Below, in pieces: positions 10,883-22,460 of a stretch of DNA of 64,000 nucleotides. The notes below the pieces were generated by a model. The model saw only the letters and a list, made by a program, of their open reading frames with translations. It searched no databases and was not told where the DNA came from. Origin of the DNA: Gymnothorax reevesii (taxonomy: Eukaryota > Chordata > Actinopteri > Anguilliformes > Muraenidae); assembly GCA_029721435.1 (NCBI GenBank), contig CM056573.1, forward strand, positions 154,277,947 to 154,341,946. The letters run 5' to 3'. Position numbers and translations under genes: made by a program. How positions within the stretch are numbered: the first letter of the stretch is position 1; each line of letters starts with the position of its first letter.

Positions 10883-11686
10883 TATACTCAGCCGAAATAA
10901 AAACTTCACACTCGTTTGGAGGTCGATAAGTTGAACATACAAGGAATGAGGTTTTAAATAATGATTTTATTTAATTCTGTTCTCATTGTAAAAATAATGT
11001 CCACAATGTGACCAGTTCCACCGGAAATGCTACGGAAATGTCCAAGAGTAAAAATGGCAAGTTATAACTTGAATAAGAGCAGTGAGTCGGCGATTATGTA
11101 TGGTTTGGGCAGTCACACGACCTCTAAACAATTCATTCCTAGTGGACATTGCAGTGACAAATCGATTATGTAAATGACGTAAGACAATTTGTCGGTCTTC
11201 TGCTTTTGACATCACACGCGGGCTAACAGAACGAGGTCGGTCAGCTGTGGTGCCAGTTTGTTGGAGACATGTCCGAAGATCATGGATAGTCCGTCGACTG
11301 CATCCCATAACCCTTGCAATGTCAGTGACGGACGTTTCTGTATTCAGCATGCCAATGGCACGTTCATGCTGAATGTTTGACAGCCATGGCATTGAAAATC
11401 AACGAATAATTAACTGTAAAAACTTTTTTTTCCAATATTTCACTCTAACGTGCTATCGTGAGCTCAGTTGCACATCTCTCATATGGTCACGTGACAAGGA
11501 ACACAAGAAAACATGGTTTTACCTTAAAGTACGCTCGCACGTGCCTGTGCACGTCGGAGTTGATGTGTGTCATAATGTCTCTGACAACCCATTTACCCCT
11601 AGTGATAATAAAAACTCTTTTATTAAAAGTTTCAAGAAAATATTTACAAATTTATGAGTGTGAAGTTTCTTTTTTGACTCAGTATA
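10883..11686 (-). mobile_element. Internally deleted Tc1/mariner-like element
   Basis: Terminal inverted repeats of about 30 bp (tatactcagccgaaataaaa, ending aacttcacactc) match the reverse complement at the right end (gagtgtgaagtttcttttttgactcagtata), flanked by TA. The - strand encodes only the N-terminal helix-turn-helix region of the transposase (11392-11030, beginning MPWLSNIQHERAIGML, then CSRRTIHDLRTCLQQTGTTADRPRS). The catalytic domain has been lost, so it is non-autonomous. Confidence 0.75.
11030..11392 (-). pseudogene. Tc1-like transposase N-terminal fragment
   Basis: About 120 codons. Residues 1-50 form a helix-turn-helix of the Tc1/paired type (ERAIGMLNTETSVTDIARVMGCSRRTIHDL). 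They are followed by the GTTADRPRS linker and a degraded second helix-turn-helix (DRQIVLRHLHNRF). No DDE catalytic residues remain. It lies between the terminal repeats described for the surrounding element. Confidence 0.7.
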
Positions 11687-12089
11687 TATCTCTCAATATG
11701 AGTATGATGCAGTTCCAGTGAAGAGCTGCTACCAGCAGATAGACATGTGACCTATTCCTGGAATATGAAAAAAATGCCTTTTCTCTCTCTGTACCTGCTC
11801 AATGGAAAACACAAGTGAAAAGAGTAAAAGGGGTTAAAATGTTGACTTAGTAACTAAAGGGGAATTTGCTTTTTCATTCAGGGCCAGGTAGGGTTGTATA
11901 GTTTTTTTTTTCCTTCGATGTATGAAATTACCCTTTAAAAACTGCATTTTGTGTTTACTCTGATCATTTTGTTTAATATCAAAATCAATTTGATCATCTG
12001 AAACATTTATATATGGCAGATATGGAAACATAATGGAAATTTGGAAGCAGCAAATACTTTTTCATTGCACCGGTAGTGACTGTATCTTA

Positions 12090-12540
12090 CTGTTGTCATG
12101 GTTTGTTAGGTGTACGTGTTTGGACCTTTCTTTGCAGCTCTCGTTCCAGGACGACATTGAATTCTTGGGCTATCAAATTGTTTACCCAGCTTGTTGATTG
12201 AGCTGGGGCGGCGTTTCCCCAGAATCTATATCAGCAGGATGTCCGGCTCACCTCCTTTGCTAGAGTGCCTATGTTTAGCTTTGTACTGCAGCTGAAGGTA
12301 TCTGTAGTCAGGTTTTGTATGACTTACCATCTTCTAATTGTTGGAGTTTCATCTTCTCCCTTTTTCTATCTCACTTTGCTTCCAGGGTTCGGACTATTAT
12401 ACGTCCTTTGGAAGCGCTAGTACTTGCGTTGGGACTACATTAATCTCTGTGTTTGCACTGTGTTCGTGCTACTCTCTTTCCCTCTGTCGTTGCGCTTGGC
12501 CTCTGTATACTACCGGCCATTACAACAGTATATTATAGCC
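12090..12540 (+). mobile_element. Possible solo LTR fragment
   Basis: The segment begins TGTCATGGTTTG and ends TTACAACA, giving the TG...CA ends expected of a long terminal repeat of about 430 bp. It is T/C-rich with no coding content. I could not confirm a target-site duplication. Confidence 0.3.
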
Positions 12541-14237
12541 GTATCAACTCTGAAAAGATTAAAATGAACTCAACGACACTCCCAGTTATGCTGCCACATG
12601 TTTATTTTGCTTGTAAACACACCTCAACGCACTCGCTTCTCAACCAGCTCAGCGATAAAATATCAAAATCATTTTTGACCACTGTCTACAGCTTAGGCCT
12701 TCTTGTTTGTGGCAGAAACCTTTTTAATGTTATTTGCTTTGAGTGTGACTGATATGTTCAGAATTGAATGACCAAGCACTGCATTTTTTGTATATTCCAA
12801 TCCTCAGTATTGATCTTAGCTACAAACCAGCAGGGGATGCTGCTGCACCGTCAGCACCTCCTCCTGTGGCCATGCCCCACAGGAGGAGGTTGTCAGCTTC
12901 AGCTCAGCATTAAATTGCACTGCATGTCAGATACTGGTGGCTCCTTTAGTCCGTTTATTAGCAAACATAATATTCTGTTAATTGCGGTGTAATATTGCTT
13001 ACTAATGCAATGCAAGGTTGACTTAGTGCCGAGATGTTGTCAGCACAGACTGCTGATATAGGCTGCTGTTTACATTGTCAGCACATTTCATAATGACAAA
13101 AGCTCATTTAACGGGTTTACATAGAATCAAACTGGTTTAAGCTGGTACACTAAGCCAGCCTGGCAAACCGGAAATCAACCAAACTCTATTATCCACTGAC
13201 AGTAGTCAAAGGAGAGACAAACTACAGAATGGCAACAGGGTGTTAGGCGGCCAAGGTGAATGATGCAGGAGGGCAGCAAAGGCTATCCAGTCTGGCCTGA
13301 ACTAGCTTGTCCACTGTTTGTCTGACATGAAATTACCAGTTTTCTATTCACACTGTTAAGAGGTAACCATTGACTGAACTTCCGCACATCTCCAGTCATC
13401 CTGACATTGTCGTTTTTTTGATGTCATGGAGAAACAGAAATCTGAGTATATGTAGCCGACTCGGTAAAAAACGAAATTTGTAAAAATGAATAATTCAGAA
13501 CTACCCTGAGGACTAAAGAAAGAGTAATATACATGAAATTCCGTCACTGAAGTACGTGCAAGAGTTTTGCAAGTCAGTTAAAGACAACAATATCCACGTC
13601 CTGAGATCATTTACATGCTCATAACGGTAGGAATCTGTCACAGCACACAGTGCATCAGACATTGTTGTGTACTGGGCAGCCCACTCTAAGCCCCATTCAC
13701 CATTGATAGTACCTCCAACAAGTTTGAGAGCATTAGCACTCGACCTTACAGAAATGGGAGAGGGTAACCTAGTCTGATCATGTTTGTTCGCTTGGTACGT
13801 GTGCACCTTTCACCATGGGGCAGAGATGGCACCAGGTTGCACTGTGGGAAGAAGAGAAGCAGTTGGAGTGTGATGTTCTTGAACATGTTCTTATAGAGAA
13901 CCCTGGGTTCAGGCATTCATGTGGAAGTAAATTTCACAGATTAGTTTAAGGGACAGATGGAGGACTAGGAGCATATTAGTCAGGTGGTTGTAATATTTTT
14001 GAGTTCTTGGTGTATATCCTCCAACTGTTTATTTCTAAAAAAAAAAAAAAATTGAGGTCAGATAAAAAGAAATTTTTTTTGTCATCATTTTTTTATTTCT
14101 TCCAGTTCTAAGGAAGTCGCGCACTGACTGTGCGTGGTTTATGATCTATGCTGTGTGTCAACGAGTACTTCCCTTAAAGCCCACAGAGAGAGCCCAAGTG
14201 GTGAATATCTTCAAGCTGCATTTGCTAAGCAGACAGA
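12541..14237. other. Unassigned sequence upstream of the immunoglobulin gene
   Basis: No gene or transposon recognised apart from a strong hairpin at 12856-12890. The last ~150 bp before 14238 should hold the promoter and 5' UTR of the immunoglobulin-domain gene, but I see no decisive TATA box. Confidence 0.3.
12856..12890. other. Perfect 14-bp hairpin
   Basis: acctcctcctgtgg (12856-12869) is followed by a 7-base loop and its exact reverse complement (12877-12890). It is not associated with a gene. It could be a transposon remnant or a chance palindrome. Confidence 0.5.
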
Positions 14238-14289
14238 ATGATGTGCTTTAGAATTCCTCTTTATGCTGTTTTATACCTCACTCTTCAAG
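14238..14289 (+). CDS. Ig-domain gene exon 1 (signal peptide)
   Basis: It starts at ATG 14238 (a second ATG follows at once) and encodes MMCFRIPLYAVLYLTLQ plus one base. The donor is CAAG|gtaagg, a strong consensus. The 17 hydrophobic residues fit a secretory signal. Confidence 0.75.
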
Positions 14290-17200
14290 GTAAGGGCATT
14301 AAGATACATCTAATACAGCAGTTATTCACTTCAACACTATCCTTTTTATTATTCGATTTCTCATTGATTGGAAGTGTTTGAGCGATGTTGACTGACAGAA
14401 GGTGTGAACTTCCCTTCTCATATTTGACATTGCATTATTTGCATATTTGTAATGTTATCTTAATTGGTTTATTAAATTTTGTTTCCCATTTTATTTAAGG
14501 ATCTGTCATTTCTAAAGTGTGGGTCAAACAATGGTCAACACAGGGTCAGTGCAGAGTAGGAGACAAAGCAACTCTGCACTGCGCAATATTTTCGGATGAA
14601 GAGACAATTGAGGATTGTGACATCAACTGGGTCTTGCTTAACCCGAGGAACTCAAAAAAAACTGTCAAAATTATGGACTCTGAGCCATATGCAGGTCGAT
14701 TCATTGTGGAGGATAAAAATGATACCACCACCTCAATTATCATACAAAACCGACAACTGAATGACCCAGAAGTCCATTGTAGAATGGATTGCTTTGTTGA
14801 TGGGCTGGTAAAACGGACTATTGGACGAGGGGACTGCCTGAAAATTGTGGAGTCACAACATGCAAAAATATCAGGTAGATCTTTTCATAATTTATCCTCA
14901 GATTATTCTGTAATTTGAATTTTGTATTTGTGATTATTCAGGCCTAGATCGAAGTACTTTTCTCCTAAATCAACACATTCTAAATGACTCACAAATATTG
15001 CTAAAAGAAAAAAATGTTTGCATTTGATGAAAGCCCCAAAAGACAGGAAATGAATTTAACCTTGTCCAACGTGAGCAAAAGCCTGCTTTCCCTCAAGGTA
15101 TAGGATTTCACGATGAAATAATATGACCTAGAGTTCAGTATGAAACTCATATTATTATGTGCTCCCATGTAAGTGTGATTTTTAAACATCGCTATCTCCA
15201 ACTCTCTTATCCATGAACCAATCTTAATCTCATTGCCATTTGGACTGCTATTGCTACTGACTTTCCTATACTAATACTAATATAGCTTGGGTACGCCATG
15301 ATAGTGCTGTGGGTACCCAAAAACATTACAACGTAAAAGTTTCTATGCTAAAAATAAAAAGATTAAAATTCACGTTCAACTTAATACTGTCACATTTGCC
15401 ATTGTTTTTTTTTTTTTTCTTTTAGAAATTGCAAAAGATATCTAGCTGTTGTTGTTTTCTGCAACAATGGCCTGGAAAAACAATACATAACAAAAAAACT
15501 ATTTAGCAATGGTAACCGGTGAATGAGTGCTTCAAAATGTTTTCAACTACAGTTGAGGAGAAAACATAGCAAATCTCGCCTAATGTTGTATCCATCAACT
15601 AACCCTTGCAATCGAAGTGGCAGAACAAACGTGTATACTTCTTGGAGTCACGGTGCTATAAATCAGTATACATGAAAGTAGACAGGTCTTGCACTTTATT
15701 TAATTTTCAATCAGAAAACCGAACAGTTGTTGCTGCTGCAAATAGTCCTACTTGAGTTGTCCTTTCCGATGAAGCGCTGCTGTTTTTACCTTTAACAGGG
15801 TTTTTGAGTTCCTGCAATTTAATTTCAAATTTTAAATTTCAACCTTATGAAGGTCATTCTCCTACACATGTTTGTATCATGTTACCCTGCCGTTAAAGTA
15901 AATGTGGAATACAATTTTTGCATATTTTTTGCTCTTTTAAATATGAAGTGCTGTGTGGTTTTCTACTAGCTCAAAAACAACAATTCTACTACTACAATTA
16001 CTACTACTACTACCACTACTTCCACTAATAGTAATATTCAAGAAAAAATTTCTCTGGTATCGGAATAGTATCAGTATCGGTAGATATCAAAATTCAGGTA
16101 TTGGAAATGTAGCTCAACTGAATTGTTGCATTCCAAAATATTTCATACATTTCCTTCTTTGAACGTTTCAGGACATTTGATTAACTGAAAACTGTCGTGC
16201 TTGTGTTTAACCTCTTCCAGCTTGGAATTGCCACCGGAGGTATTACAGCCCTGCTCTCATCTTGCCTTAGCACTTTACTACTCCAAATTTGTTCCCATAT
16301 ACCTTGCCTAATTAGCAATTAAGTGTTAATTTGTTTGGATATGAAGATCATTAGGAAGAATGGCTGCCCTTTTCTCCATAGCTTGTCTTCTTGTTCATTG
16401 CAATAGTTATCAAAAAATTTTCCTACCCACATTCATGGTGACATAAAACGTTATTGTCTCTTAAAGCTTCTGAATTCCTGTGTCTCACAAAACGGTATAT
16501 TTTATTATGTGTCAGCATCCGATAGGCTTGATACGCATAAGAAAACATAGTCGGTTCTGTTGACCCTGGTCCACGTGTTTAGTTTGGTCATGTAAAAATA
16601 AAACTCTTTCTAATTAATTCAATTAATTTACAGAGCAAATAGGCTACCAATAAGCTGCTTATTGGACAGATGCAGGACAGAGGAATACTTGCGCCAGGCT
16701 ACGCCGAGCACGAAATTGCAACATACGCCTGGACACACCTCGTTGGCGCAGCGCACCCTCCATTCGCCGCGCCTGCGTCTGGTCTACGAAATTAGAGCCC
16801 TGTATCTTTATTTCCTTCAATGATTTTCTTTAAATTCGTGGTTGGATTTTTCTTAACATTTTGAGGAAAAGACTGGGAGGATTTAAAACAACCAAAGTTC
16901 ATTATTTTATTGCCTTTTTATCCAATATGAAGGTGACAATATTTGTAATGGGCACTGGGGTTAAATCAGTACACCATACACTTTGTTGGAGAGCTGGCTC
17001 CTGTTCTCATTGGAGCTCATAAAATCAATTTCCTGGCTTTGGGGTTTTGGCAGATAAAAGCATTTCACTTAGGGAGCTTGTCAATATTTTGAATGCATTC
17101 AAATTTGAACAGGCATTCAAAAATGAGCAAGACTCCGTTCGTGCTAAGCTAAAAAATGAACGGCAGAGTGATATTTTGTTGGTGATATATTTTTATTCTT

Positions 17201-19593
17201 TATTTTGTTACACATCTGTTCTCATATCAATACTTTTACTTTTTGCGGGCTGCCGGACATGAAGTATTTTGCATTTTGCGTCGGACAGTCTTGATTGTGC
17301 AGGCGATTTTTAATTCACAATGTCAGTGGTCATGGATTTGATTGCAAGAACTATTTTATCTCTGGTGTGGAAATAAAGCGTGAATCTGTTCGATCCATCT
17401 GACCCATTTTCAAAAGAGAGTCCGAATAAAGACTGTTGTCTATCTTCAACGGAAGAAAACAGACGAATAAAAAGACCAAGAAAAGTTGATAGCTATCAAT
17501 TAGCATTTTGTGAAGGTCAAACACAAAATGGCCAAGTTTGTACATCTAATAATTGCTGGAATACTCAAAAATTTTAACTTTTATGACTTTCGGACACAGA
17601 GTATTTTAGGCTCTCTGTCCGACAGTCGCTAAATTCGTCATAAATGCACAAAGTCCTGTGCCAATGTCGACTCACTTTAGTGAGTAGAGCTTAAACAGAA
17701 ACATTGATTGAAATTCTTGGTACTCATCTTGAAGAACTGAGCCCTCTTATCAAAACATTCACGTTTAATATCTAAAAGATTCAGTAGATTTGAAGAATTA
17801 AAAACAATAATCGACTGTCGAACACGGAGTTATACTGAAACCCTCCGACTGTCGGACATGGAGATATATTAAAACCCTGTCTGACTTTCGGACATGTGGA
17901 CACTGCGTTTCTCATTTTTTTGTACAGTATTTTTTTTTCAAATTGAAATCACAACACACGAATCCGCCACTCTGCGGGAGCTGCCGACGGCAAGTCCAGA
18001 TCTAGATAATCAGATGAGGAAAGTATAACCTCTGCATGTGCACAGTAGGCTATTATAAAATCAGCATGTCTGAATGTTAATAAATATTTAAGTTTTGATG
18101 CTAGCAGCGGTTGAAGACAAGTGGTGTCTGGCGATTTACATTTTTGCAGGTTTTGTCAATGACACGGCATGTGACTCCGCTGGGCCAGTAAATGTCAGAA
18201 TGTTAATACAAGCACAGTGGTTAGCACTACTGCCTCACAGTAAGAAGGTTGTGGGTTTGAATCCGGCCTAGGGCCTTTCTGTGTGGAGTTTGCATGTTCT
18301 CCCCGTGTTCGCGTAGGTTTCCTCCGGCTACTCCGGTTTCCCCCACACACAAAACATGCAATAAAGGAACACTCCTGTCTGGCTGTGTGTGAATGTTTAA
18401 TGGTGGTCGGAGGGGCCATAGGCGTGTATTGGCAGCCACGCTTCTGTCAGTCTGCCCCAGGGCAGCTGTGGCTGCAAAAACATAGTTTGCCACCATCAGA
18501 GCGCGAATGTGAGAGTGAATGAATTATGTATCCATTGTGAAGCGTCTTTGAGTGACCAGAAGAGCAGAAAAGCACGATATAAAATTGTTGCATTATTATT
18601 ATTTATTATTAAGTTCAATTAATGAATACGCTCACATGAATACACATTAATGAATGAATGAAATGAATACGCATTAATGAATACACTGAGAATTTAAAAT
18701 AGGCCTGTACAAGCATGTATATAATCCGTCATCCATATTCAGTCGTCGTTCACAAAAGAATATCCGCGTCCATAATCTAAAAACTCACTTCACACATAGA
18801 TGAATGCATCAGGCCCAGGGCAGGCATCAGAGAATGAACACATAGGGAAATGAATGCATCAGAAAATGAACAGAAGGGTGTTCATCATCAAACGCGGTGA
18901 CCAGGTTTGCAGCCTCGAATGTATCCAAAAATTAACAGGCGTCAGTTAAAAAATGACTGTTGTCACTGTCCAGAATATTCACAAGCTCCCCAAAAAATGG
19001 TTTATTTGGTTTATTTGGCAATTAACGTACATAACAACATACCGTTCACCCGATTACATACGTGAGGCCAATATGGTAGGGTCCCTTTGTCTTAGCTTAA
19101 TGACTCAATGCTCATTAACTGCTGAGTTAATGGATAAGCTCTGCTGAAACAGTTACACAGAATATCTAGCCCCAATATGACACATTGACATTTTCAAAAT
19201 GCATTCTATTTGGAAGTGCATATAGTGGAAGTGCTTCAATAAAATTGCATTGTGATTGGTTTTGATCTGGTGGTTCAGGGTTAATATTTTTGGGAGAGCT
19301 GACCACCTAAAGCATACAGTGAGTACAGCCAAAATTAATCAGTATGAACATTGCTTCCTATGGGGAAGTTAAATATTTTTTGCCCTATTAGTATGTGCAA
19401 AAGTATCTGTGCTCTATATTTGTATTTGTGTGTAATTGGTGCACTCTTTCCTTTCTCTTGGACAGAAGCTGAATCCAGCCCATCCTTAAACTGGCTCAGC
19501 TATTTTCTCTTTGCATTGAACATCCTCATTTTCATTGTGGCGACTGTAACTTGTAGTAATACAGTCCGTAGAAGACTAGGAAATAAATTCTGA
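14238..19593 (+). CDS. Small single-V-domain immunoglobulin-superfamily membrane protein (3 exons)
   Basis: Three exons (14238-14289, 14500-14874, 19466-19593) with matching phase-1 junctions join into 184 codons plus stop. Residues 1-17 are a hydrophobic signal peptide. About 33-134 form a V-like Ig fold: B-strand C45, core W61, a YAGRFIVEDKND...SIIIQN segment, DPEVHC with C111, and a J-like GRGDCLKI G-strand. Six ectodomain cysteines (35, 45, 57, 111, 115, 130) allow three disulfides. N91-D-T is a glycosylation sequon. Residues 152-172 are a helix without charged residues, followed by a 12-residue tail with RRR and no tyrosine motif. It would be a type I surface protein, perhaps an immune receptor or ligand. 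The separate exons for leader, V domain and transmembrane segment are typical of the superfamily. I do not recognise the gene, and the function is unknown. Confidence 0.75.
14500..14874 (+). CDS. Ig-domain gene exon 2 (V-like domain)
   Basis: The acceptor tttatttaag|G follows a pyrimidine-rich tract and the donor is TCAG|gtagat. The 375 nt run phase 1 to phase 1, the usual size and phase of a V-set exon. It holds all six ectodomain cysteines and the J-like GxG motif. Confidence 0.8.
17230..17930. repeat. Degenerate direct repeats around a CGGACA word
   Basis: The word cggaca (or its complement tgtccg) recurs at least seven times (for example near 17251, 17282, 17592, 17617, 17853 and 17888), often next to (a)gtatttt or gagatatatt. 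Two adjacent units (about 17815-17900) are nearly identical (cgac/tgtcggacatggag...taaaaccct). The family is unknown. Confidence 0.4.
18195..18612 (+). mobile_element. tRNA-derived SINE
   Basis: The 5' end has A-box-like (tggttagcact) and B-box-like (gggtttgaatcc) internal promoter elements about 40 bp apart. The body phrases gtgtggagtttgcatgttctccccgtg and ctccggtttcccccacacac (given here in parts) are common in fish SINE-like repeats. The 3' end is an attatt tail. It sits in the sense orientation in intron 2 of the Ig gene. Confidence 0.7.
19466..19593 (+). CDS. Ig-domain gene exon 3 (stalk, transmembrane, tail)
   Basis: The acceptor ctcttggacag|AA follows a pyrimidine tract. The exon encodes EAESSPSLN, a 21-residue hydrophobic helix (WLSYFLFALNILIFIVATVTC), then SNTVRRRLGNKF and TGA at 19591-19593. 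Possible poly(A) signals AATAAA follow at 19655 and 19682. A good donor-like CAACAG|gtgagt lies 21 nt after the stop, so the 3' UTR may instead be spliced. Confidence 0.7.
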
Positions 19594-19654
19594 ACATGTG
19601 ATCACAAGCCAACAGGTGAGTCCCTTAAATTTATTTTTCAAATTGTAGCATTAC

Positions 19655-19687
19655 AATAAACATTGAATGATTAAATTAATGAATAAA
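19655..19687 (+). terminator. Candidate poly(A) signals of the Ig-domain gene
   Basis: Two AATAAA hexamers (19655-19660 and 19682-19687) lie within 95 nt of the stop codon. They would end the transcript if the donor-like site near 19614 is not used. Confidence 0.4.
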
Positions 19688-19699
19688 TGAACATTACAT

Positions 19700-21966
19700 T
19701 TTTTCCAATAAGCCAGAACATGTCTTACGACAGTAGGTGGGCAGTTGTTCCATTGGTCCCATTGGCAGCGATAGAATATGCTCACACATGATCATACTTC
19801 ACAGATGAGGTGGTATGCTTAGAAACCTGAGAAGTTCCTTCCTTCTCCAAACTCTTCCTATCATTTCGGTACAAGTTGGTCTTTGCCTTCTCTTTCCATA
19901 GCATATTGTTCCAGAATTGTATTGACTTTTTTGGATGTTTTTGGCAACGGTCAAAGTTAATTATCGGTATCGGATAGTGCGAAAATTTCTACCGATATAT
20001 ATGGCCGATAAGGTGATATAATAATCATGCGCAAGCCATGACAGCTTATGCGCCCCAACAACGAGCTTCAACCATGAATGCATTTAAGAAGTGGGTACGG
20101 AACACAAAAATGGGCACTCCTTCTTTTCTATGGAAGTTGCTTGATGGCACAGTGCTCTGACATGGGGCCTTATGTCGTAAAAATTATGTCAGCAAAACAC
20201 GTGCTATTCTTTTACGTTGCAGTTGCAGTTATGGACCATTTACATGTTTTCCACATAAAAATATTCATAGACAATATTAGCTCGCAACACTTGGTGCCTG
20301 TTTCCTTGCGAATTTGACTATCCTTACTAGATTAAAGATTTAACTTAACCTTACAGAGCAGTGCATATAATAGTTAATGAATTGCTATGTTTAGATGTGT
20401 AACACGTGTTTTTTTTTAATTCATTACTCTTGTTCTTTCTTTGTGAGGATGGAGTTCAGATGTATCATCAACTCGCCATAATATCTCCGGCATATAAATT
20501 ACTTTGAGATCAGCGTCATTTGCGTCAGCGTCATCAGTAGTCAGCGTCATTTGCATTTGCCTTACTCTCAAAAAATTAGAAGCTAATTACGGTTAAACAG
20601 CTAAAAGAGTGTGTTCGTTCTTTGTTGTCACATGTATAGCCGACATTATAAAACAAAATCTACGAAATGACAATAAAGTAACATTCATGATCTTTTCTGA
20701 AGACCCATGCAGTATTTAGGCTGTGTTTACACTTTTCTAGCTTTATTGACAAATATTAGTTTTATACCTCTGCAACCGTGCAACAAGACCAGCATTGAAA
20801 GAGCTGTGGGTGAGAACAGTCAGGCACCTTTCCACCTGGTCATATTGTCAATTCATTAGCAAACAACAAGTCTTCTGTTGCCCTTCTTGCATGCTACTTT
20901 GGGTGAAGTTGATATAGCTTTCCTCCATGGGCAGGAGAAAAAGACATTGTGGAAAAACAGAAAAACATGTCATTAATCTCTCTGTCAAATATGAAGAACT
21001 AAATAAGTCGCTAAGTATATAAAATTAGGCCTCAAAGTTATTAAGAAATAAGCAGCATTCTCTGCCCCAGGACGGAGGGGGCGTGTCCCCTGGATGCACA
21101 GAAACCAAGCTCCATTGCGGGAGTGGTCCTGCCTCCCTCTAGTCCAAGCGTCTGTGCCTCCCAGGCATGCACAGTTGCCACATTACGTTTGCGTATTGGA
21201 AAGTGCCCCAATCTTCCAGATATAGCTTCTCTACGACTGTACAATCATTTCTGAATGTAATGCCTTACTTTTTAGATAAAGAGCGAAGTCTATACGTGAG
21301 GCAAAATGTTAACTTGCTTGTCATTCTTGTCCCATTACACAAAATTACTTTTTCTGACTCTCCATGATTTACCAAATTTACCTTGCTCTTCTCTGGTTGT
21401 AAAAAAGGGGAAATGCGCGGCCATAGCTATGAATAACTACAATGCCACGATCAGTGATGAGCGTCACATGAAATGCCTTTGGCATTATAAAGCAGGCTAA
21501 TTATACCTCAATCACCATAATCAAGCATAGCATCCGATAAGAAAAAATGTTATATTTCAAGGCAGTGTAGATATTTATAGCTTGGGGAGAGTGACGAAGC
21601 CTTGGAAATGGTGAGCCAGCACGAAGTGGGAGCTGCAATCTATCTTTGGGGGGAGTATGCCTCTCCCATTCCAAAACTGTGTGGTCCCGGTGTTGCGACG
21701 CCGGCTTATACCTTCAGCTTGCTGGGAGGACTGTGTGGAGCAAGCAGGACATAGGCTACCTCAACTTTCCATTATTTCGCCGTGGATCAAAGAAATGTAT
21801 TACAGTCATTTTAACCAACATTCATTTCATCTCCCGTGTTTGTGCTAATGGAATAGACAACAGGTGGAAATTATAGGCAATTAGCAAGACACCCCCAATA
21901 AAGGAGTTGTTCTGCAGGTGGTGACCACAGACCACTTCTCAGTTCCTATGTTTTCTGGCTGATGTT
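19700..21966. other. Unassigned sequence
   Basis: No gene recognised. Around 19960-20015 there are tatcgg-type words (ggtatcggatagtgcg, taccgatatatatggccgat) seen in decayed fish repeats. Around 20510-20560 the phrase 'cagcgtcat' repeats locally. Remaining open frames lack family motifs. Confidence 0.3.
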
Positions 21967-22460
21967 TTGGTCACTTTTGAATGCTGGCGGTGCTTTCACT
22001 CTAGTGGTAGCATGAGACGGACTCTACAACCCTCACAAGTGGCTCATGTAGTGCAGCTCATCCAGAATGGCACATCAATGCGAGCTGTGTCTGTCAGCTT
22101 AGTGTCCAGAGCATGGAGGCACTACCAGGAGACAGGCAGGTACATCAGGAGATGTGGAGGAGGCCGTAGGAGGGCAACAACCCAACAGCAGGACCGCTAC
22201 CTCCACCTTTGTGCAAGGAGGAACAGGAGGAACACTGCCAGAGACCTGCAAAATGACCTCCAGCAGGCCACAAATGTGCATGTGTCTGCTCAAACGGTCT
22301 GAAACTGACTCCATGAGGATTGTATGAGGGCCAGACGTCCACAGGTGGGGGTTGTGCTTATAGCCCAACACCGTGCAGGATGTTTGGCATTTGCCAGAGA
22401 ACACCAAGATTGGTAAATTCGCCACTGGCGCCCTGTGCTCTTCTCAGATGAAAGCAGGTT
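21967..22460 (+). mobile_element. Tc1-like transposase fragment
   Basis: From 22011 the + strand encodes [20 protein letters not shown], a SMRAVS...[11 protein letters not shown] helix-turn-helix and a [16 protein letters not shown] linker. Next comes a second helix-turn-helix ([17 protein letters not shown]...VSAQTV). After a stop at about 22301, further pieces in other frames read RARRPQVGVVL and PVLFSDESRF, the first catalytic aspartate block. The rest of the catalytic domain is missing after about 22460. This is a decayed fragment. Confidence 0.65.

Larger units (their letters stand above)
10735..11760. repeat. Copy A of an interspersed repeat, interrupted by a Tc1 element
   Basis: Sequences on both sides of the 10883-11686 Tc1 remnant match a second copy at about 50940-51260. 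Shared phrases are agtacaaaatgat, agatctagagattttcc, ggccataaaacat, gcatcctg on the left and ctcaatatgagtatg plus 'ctgctaccagcag' on the right. The second copy has no insertion, so it acts as an empty-site allele of the family. Confidence 0.55.
14875..19465 (+). other. Intron 2 of the Ig-domain gene (4.6 kb)
   Basis: It contains a trinucleotide run (ctactactac...) near 15985-16030, words built on tatcggta near 16060-16090, the CGGACA-rich repeat block at 17230-17930 and a SINE at 18195-18612. I found no further phase-1/phase-1 exon, so a second Ig domain is unlikely but not excluded. Confidence 0.5.

Noticed and set aside
17047..17262. 71-codon frame in the Ig-gene intron as an extra exon
   Set aside because: The frame has no Ig features, no good flanking splice sites in phase 1, and the neighbouring exons already join in phase.
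18195..18612. Functional tRNA gene
   Set aside because: The A- and B-box-like words belong to a SINE. The sequence cannot fold into a full cloverleaf with an anticodon arm and acceptor stem that I can see.
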